A DNA stretch of 64,000 bases, from assembly GCF_001042905.1 (NCBI RefSeq), contig NZ_JYLB01000008.1, forward strand, positions 248,001 to 312,000, given 5' to 3'. Position numbers and translations under genes: made by a program. The DNA comes from Pseudomonas lini (GTDB taxonomy: Bacteria > Pseudomonadota > Gammaproteobacteria > Pseudomonadales > Pseudomonadaceae). The notes beneath the pieces were generated by a model. That model saw only the letters and a program-made list of their open reading frames with translations. It did no database searches and had not been told where the DNA came from. Below, in pieces: positions 60,129 through 64,000 of this stretch (position 1 is the first letter of the stretch; each line of letters begins with the position of its first letter).

Positions 60129-63100
60129 GAGCGCGCCTCCTCGCTGGTCGATGAACGCCAGGAGGCCTCAAACAGCGGCCGATACAAAGCGTTGCACCAA
60201 TCGGGGAAGGTCTCGTCGGCAATCAGTGCATCGTAATCGGCGTATTGCCGAGTGAGCGCCGGGCTTTCGCGGCGCTCGCCGTCAGTGTTCTGGCTGTCGC
60301 CTTCATAGGCCTTGCTGGCAGCGGCGCCAGCTTTGCTCGGGTCGGTTTGAGCGAGCCAGGCGAACGCCGTTTTTACTGCAATCGGCAGCGGCTGGCGCAT
60401 GCCCGTTTGCCAGGCCAACAACAGATCGCCCAGAATCCGGGATGCTGTCGCCTCCTCCATCGGACCGAGCAGCAAACTGTCGTCGCTGGCCACCAACGCA
60501 GTTGTCATCGGCATGCCGCTGGCACAGGCCACCAGGTGATTGACCCACGGTCGCGTCAGGCGATGCCATTTGCGCGCCTTGATCGAACCGATGCTGTTGG
60601 GAATCGTAGTCACCGACAACAACCCGCCATCTGCGCGTTGATGCAGGCCACTGAGCCAGCCCTCCAGACGCAATCCTTGTAGTTCCAGACTCACCGGTAA
60701 CGCGCTGGTGAGCGGGGTCGGCCATAACGCCAGAAGTTGCTGATAGCGCAGCAGCAGATCCGGCAGTGGCTCGATCAACTCTCGCTGAAGACATTCACCA
60801 AAACCGGCCATGGGCAAGAGCCCGCTGTTTTGCAGGCGCTTTGCCTGCGCCTCCAGTACCTGATCGGTTTGGTCCAATTGCCCTAGCGCCGCTTCGAGCA
60901 AACTGTCGCTGAGGCTATAGCGTTGCAGCGCATCGAGGACGAATGGCTCTTCATCTGCCAAAGGCACTTCGGCAGCCTCAAAGAACACTTTGAGCCGCTG
61001 ACTGAAGAAATGTCGTACAGGGTTGCGCAGAAAATCCTGCAGCTGACCCAGGCTCAGCGGTTCGTCCTGGACGTAGGGTTCAAGCACTTCGATATCAGTC
61101 GCCAGATCACTGGCTTGATGAAGAACCTGCCACTCGCTGGCGTAGCTGAATAGTTCATCGCCCTCATGAAAGTAGCGAGCGCTAAAAGGTTGCAGCGGGT
61201 GTTCCTGGGTCATGGATTCAAGCAGGTCATCATTGTCATCGTGCAATCGCCAGCCGCTGCCGAGATGGTCACGCAACTGCCCTATCAACACCGAAGCAGG
61301 GCGCTCGCTGTTGTCCCGAATACTGCGGCCGACCCAGCTGATATAGAGTTGGTCGCGCGCGGACAACAATGCTTCCAGCAACAGATAGCGATCATCCTCG
61401 CGTCGGGAACGATCGCCGGGACGGTAGTCACTGCCCATCAGGTCGAAATCCAGCGGCGGCTGCGCGCGAGGGTAATCACCGTCATTCATGCCAAGCAGGC
61501 AGACCAGTTTGAAGGGGATCGCTCGCATGGGCATCAAGGTACAAAAGTTAACGGCCCCGGCGAGGAAACGCTGAGACAGGCGACCTTGGTCGAGACCCGC
61601 CAGCCAGGCTTCCCGGACGACGGTAAGAGGTAACTCGTCTTGCAAACCTACGGATTCGCAGGTTTCAAGCCAGGTCTCGCGAAGCTCTTCGAGTTGGGCC
61701 AACAAATAGTCGTCATGCTCGTTGCTGGCCAGGAAGAATAGCTGCACCAAAGCTTGCAACCGCGAGCCCCATTGTTTGGGCGCTGCAGGTTGAGTGAGTT
61801 CCTGGTGGGCAATTTCCAGTGCATCCAGCAGTGCGACCAAAGGACCTATGAGCGCGGCATCCAGACCACCGATTTCATCGTAGGGTTCGATACCCTCACA
61901 GGCACTGGCGCTGCCCACGGCATAACCCAGCAGCATCCGTCGCAGACCGAAACGCCAACTGTTTTGCTCCAGCTCTTCAGGCAGGCCCAGACCCGCGCGC
62001 TGCTCGGCGTTCATCCCCCAGCGGATACCTGCGCCTTCAATCCAGCGATGCAAGGTAGGCAGGTCGCGCTCCTCTACGCCAAACCGAGCGCGTAATGCCG
62101 GAACGTCCAACAGATCTAGGATTTCGCTGACGGGGAAGCGACTGTCGGGCAGTTTGAGCAGATGCTCGACAGCGATCAAGAGCGGATCCCGGCCGCGCTG
62201 GCCTTGATCCGCAAGTGTGAAAGGAATGAAGCGCGGATCAAAGCGATCAAGCTGACCAAAGACAGCACGGATGTGCGGGGCATAACTGTCGATGTCCGGG
62301 ACCATCACGATCACATCGCGAGGCCTCAGGTCTGGGTCAGCACTGAATCGTGCGAGCAACTGATCGTGGAGTATCTCCACTTCGCGTTGAGCGCTATGGG
62401 CGATGTGAAAACGGATCGATTCGTCCTTATTCAGATCGACAGCAGGCCAACGCTCGCGGGTCTCGTTCAGGGGACGCAATTCCAGGATGTCGTGCTGCAA
62501 CTGATTGAGCATGTTCTGTGGCTGGTTTTCGCTGAAAAGGTCGATACGTCCGTCACGAAATGCCGAGCGATAGCTATTAGGATCGTCGTAGCTGTCGAGC
62601 AGATTGATGTAGTCCCGCCCCTGCTTACCCCACGCTGCCAGTAGCGGGTGGGCATGCTGATGGAGCGTTTGCGAGTCGAGAACAATCGGCATGCCGCTCT
62701 TGCGAGCCTGACGCTTGTACTGATGTCGCAACAGATCTTTATCGGCGACGATGTCCGCCCAATGGTGACGACATGGGTTGTGTACGCACAGCAAGACCTG
62801 GCTGAATCGAGCAAGCCCGGCAAGCGCTTCCAGGGCTTGAGCAGGTAGTGAAGAAATCCCGAAAACGATCACCCGTGACGGCAATCCGCTGGGCGCTACG
62901 TCGAGACTATTGATGCGCTCGATAAAGCGTTGGTGGACGCCTGCACGGCTTTGCGCCATGCCTTGTTCACCGACATCCAGCAACAGCGCACGCCACAGCT
63001 CCGCCTGCCAGCAGTTGGCCGGGGTCAGGGCTTTGGCTTCGCCTCTGCCATTTCGTAGCTGATGGCGACCTTCTGCCCAGTCTTCGAGCCAGTCGGCACG

Positions 63101-63577
63101 GTAGACCTGATATTGGTCAAACAGGTCTGCCAATCGCTCCGCCAATTGATAGCGTTTACGTAAGTCGGTGTCATGGGTAAGAAAGCGCTGCAAGGGTTCA
63201 AAGTGCGGTTGGTTGATCAACTGAGGCAGCAGACGCATCAGACGCCAGGTCAGCGGGGCTTTATCGAGCAGGGATTTGACCGGGATTTCGTCACGTCCCA
63301 GCACCATGCGATAGAGCTGCCACATGAAGCTGCCCGGCAACTGCACGTCGATGGCAGCGGCGATTCCGCAGCCGCCCATGTCGTCATCTTCAGGGTCTTC
63401 GGCCAGTGCCAGCTTCAGCCATTGAGCGATGCCGTTACTCTGTACCAGGGCGATTTCATTTTCCAAGGGAGCTAGCGGGTAGCGTCGCATCCAGCTGACC
63501 ACCAGGCTGCGCAACTCGTCCAGGCGGTTGCCGTGAACCACCATAAAACCAGCACTGAGGGACGTAGCGTCCGGCAT
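60125..63577 (-). CDS. recC: Exodeoxyribonuclease V subunit gamma
   Basis: The protein is 1150 residues. FMVVHGNRLDELRSLVVSWM at the start is followed by PLAPLENEIALVQSNGIAQW LKL, both diagnostic for RecC. Later blocks include LCLLGMNDGDYPRAQPPLDF and DLMGSDYRPGDRSRREDDRY. RecC is an inactivated helicase-nuclease fold that recognises Chi and channels the strands. The ATG at 63577 (MPDATSLSAG) is taken over the upstream frame to 63601. It is the first gene of the operon, and the 5S rRNA gene begins 157 bases upstream on the same strand. Confidence 0.96.
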   Translation of the reverse strand: MPDATSLSAGFMVVHGNRLDELRSLVVSWMRRYPLAPLENEIALVQSNGIAQWLKLALAEDPEDDDMGGCGIAAAIDVQLPGSFMWQLYRMVLGRDEIPVKSLLDKAPLTWRLMRLLPQLINQPHFEPLQRFLTHDTDLRKRYQLAERLADLFDQYQVYRADWLEDWAEGRHQLRNGRGEAKALTPANCWQAELWRALLLDVGEQGMAQSRAGVHQRFIERINSLDVAPSGLPSRVIVFGISSLPAQALEALAGLARFSQVLLCVHNPCRHHWADIVADKDLLRHQYKRQARKSGMPIVLDSQTLHQHAHPLLAAWGKQGRDYINLLDSYDDPNSYRSAFRDGRIDLFSENQPQNMLNQLQHDILELRPLNETRERWPAVDLNKDESIRFHIAHSAQREVEILHDQLLARFSADPDLRPRDVIVMVPDIDSYAPHIRAVFGQLDRFDPRFIPFTLADQGQRGRDPLLIAVEHLLKLPDSRFPVSEILDLLDVPALRARFGVEERDLPTLHRWIEGAGIRWGMNAEQRAGLGLPEELEQNSWRFGLRRMLLGYAVGSASACEGIEPYDEIGGLDAALIGPLVALLDALEIAHQELTQPAAPKQWGSRLQALVQLFFLASNEHDDYLLAQLEELRETWLETCESVGLQDELPLTVVREAWLAGLDQGRLSQRFLAGAVNFCTLMPMRAIPFKLVCLLGMNDGDYPRAQPPLDFDLMGSDYRPGDRSRREDDRYLLLEALLSARDQLYISWVGRSIRDNSERPASVLIGQLRDHLGSGWRLHDDNDDLLESMTQEHPLQPFSARYFHEGDELFSYASEWQVLHQASDLATDIEVLEPYVQDEPLSLGQLQDFLRNPVRHFFSQRLKVFFEAAEVPLADEEPFVLDALQRYSLSDSLLEAALGQLDQTDQVLEAQAKRLQNSGLLPMAGFGECLQRELIEPLPDLLLRYQQLLALWPTPLTSALPVSLELQGLRLEGWLSGLHQRADGGLLSVTTIPNSIGSIKARKWHRLTRPWVNHLVACASGMPMTTALVASDDSLLLGPMEEATASRILGDLLLAWQTGMRQPLPIAVKTAFAWLAQTDPSKAGAAASKAYEGDSQNTDGERRESPALTRQYADYDALIADETFPDWCNALYRPLFEASWRSSTSEEARS

Positions 63578-63690
63578 AAAGGCTTCCTTGGGAAAATACA
63601 AAAGCTAGGGCCGAACCTTAGCACTGTCATCAGACTGTGACAGCCGGAAGCGGTCCGATAATGCTGTACGAACTTTCCTGCGGGCAAAAC

Positions 63691-63723
63691 AAAACCCCTA
63701 CCTGCATACGCAGATAGGGGTTT
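63691..63723 (-). terminator. Terminator of the rRNA operon
   Basis: On the minus strand AAACCCCTATCTGC pairs with GCAGGTAGGGGTTT around GTAT, then TTGTTTTG. It lies just after the 5S rRNA and ahead of recC. Confidence 0.88.
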
Positions 63724-63734
63724 CGGAATTTAAT

Positions 63735-63849
63735 CTTGACGATGACCTACTCTCACATGGGGAAACCCCACACTACCATCGGCGATGCATCGTTTCACTG
63801 CTGAGTTCGGGATGGGATCAGGTGGTTCCAATGCTCTATGGTCGTCAAG
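63735..63849 (-). rRNA. rrf: 5S ribosomal RNA
   Basis: Read on the minus strand it begins CTTGACGACCATAGAGCATT and ends GTAGGTCATCGTCAAG. It includes the conserved CCCATCCCGAACTCAGCAGT and GATGGTAGTGTGGGGTTTCC segments. The 5' and 3' ends pair. It is the last gene of an rRNA operon that enters from the right edge; exact ends may differ by one or two bases. Confidence 0.95.
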
Positions 63850-64000
63850 AAATTCGGTAGCCAGGTCGTTTGCCTTGCGGCTCACGCTCCAGCGAATGGG
63901 TATGTGATAGATCTGGTGTTTGGTGAGTGTCACAAACTTTCGGTTCGTTTCGTCTTCACACACCGCAATCTGGTGCCCCTTTTTATTTATAAAGAAGGGT
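63850..64000 (-). other. 23S-5S rRNA internal spacer, partial
   Basis: The stretch upstream of 5S on the minus strand (with GTGACACTCACCAAACACCAG and ACATACCCATTCGCTGG, given here in short pieces) matches the kind of spacer that separates 23S and 5S in pseudomonads. No 23S 3' end or tRNA is recognisable before the window ends. Confidence 0.7.

Noticed and set aside
58458..60236. + strand frame (592 codons) opposite recB
   Set aside because: Antisense artefact of a GC-rich gene; recB is certain from its motifs.
1..64000. CRISPR array
   Set aside because: The regular palindromes seen are REP/REPIN pairs and not direct repeats with unique spacers.

Overview
The window looks like a chromosomal segment of a Pseudomonas of the P. 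fluorescens group. The evidence is the smpB and ssrA genes, the ratA-rnfH pair, mmsA-mmsB, the yfiR-yfiN-yfiB c-di-GMP module and recC-recB-recD, together with many Pseudomonas-type REP/REPIN palindromes (GTAGGAGC..GCGAAG and GATCGCAGCC..GGAGCTGCCG types). The GC content appears high across most genes. The assignment rests on gene content and repeat style, not on a database search.

Layout. Positions 1-2.6 kb hold rnfH (partial), ratA, an NSS-family sodium symporter and smpB. Positions 2.65-11.4 kb hold a lactate locus: the regulator lldR, divergent from lldP-lldE-lldF-lldG-dld. L-lactate is probably oxidised by the LldEFG iron-sulfur complex (no FMN LldD is present), and D-lactate by a large FAD/Fe-S dehydrogenase. 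Positions 11.5-12.9 kb hold two related small secreted proteins and the tmRNA gene. The 3' end of ssrA carries a 56-bp sequence repeated about 2.7 kb downstream. Between the two copies lie a decayed isochorismatase gene and a two-gene unit, a four-helix membrane protein plus a DUF4062 protein, which looks like an integrase-less island remnant. Positions 15.7-17.4 kb are a tandem duplication of a DUF6124 gene and its partner, with the second partner collapsed to 14 codons. A broken AbiEii-like nucleotidyltransferase, a GNAT acetyltransferase, a histidine phosphatase and an HBM-type chemoreceptor follow.

Positions 22.0-36.5 kb are a complete insecticidal-type toxin complex (Tc) operon. TcA is split over two polypeptides, followed by a TcB (SpvB/TcaC-like) and a TccC-like RHS protein. 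The last 277 residues of the TccC-like protein form a variable payload carrying an HAE...CxxC deaminase signature (YwqJ-like). This is the most striking system in the window.

Positions 36.5-50.8 kb are accessory metabolism: glyoxalase, D-aminoacylase with an RpiR regulator and GntP permease, a SulP transporter, a quinone-redox pair (mdaB and a quinol monooxygenase, divergent), a TauE/SafE exporter, an NQO-like reductase, MerR and LysR regulators, a cupin, and mmsB/mmsA for valine catabolism. Positions 50.9-54.2 kb hold a LysR gene and the yfiR-yfiN-yfiB signalling operon. Positions 54.3-63.6 kb are recC-recB-recD, with ATGA overlaps at both junctions. The right edge carries a 5S rRNA gene on the minus strand and part of its 23S-5S spacer, so an rRNA operon enters from the right.
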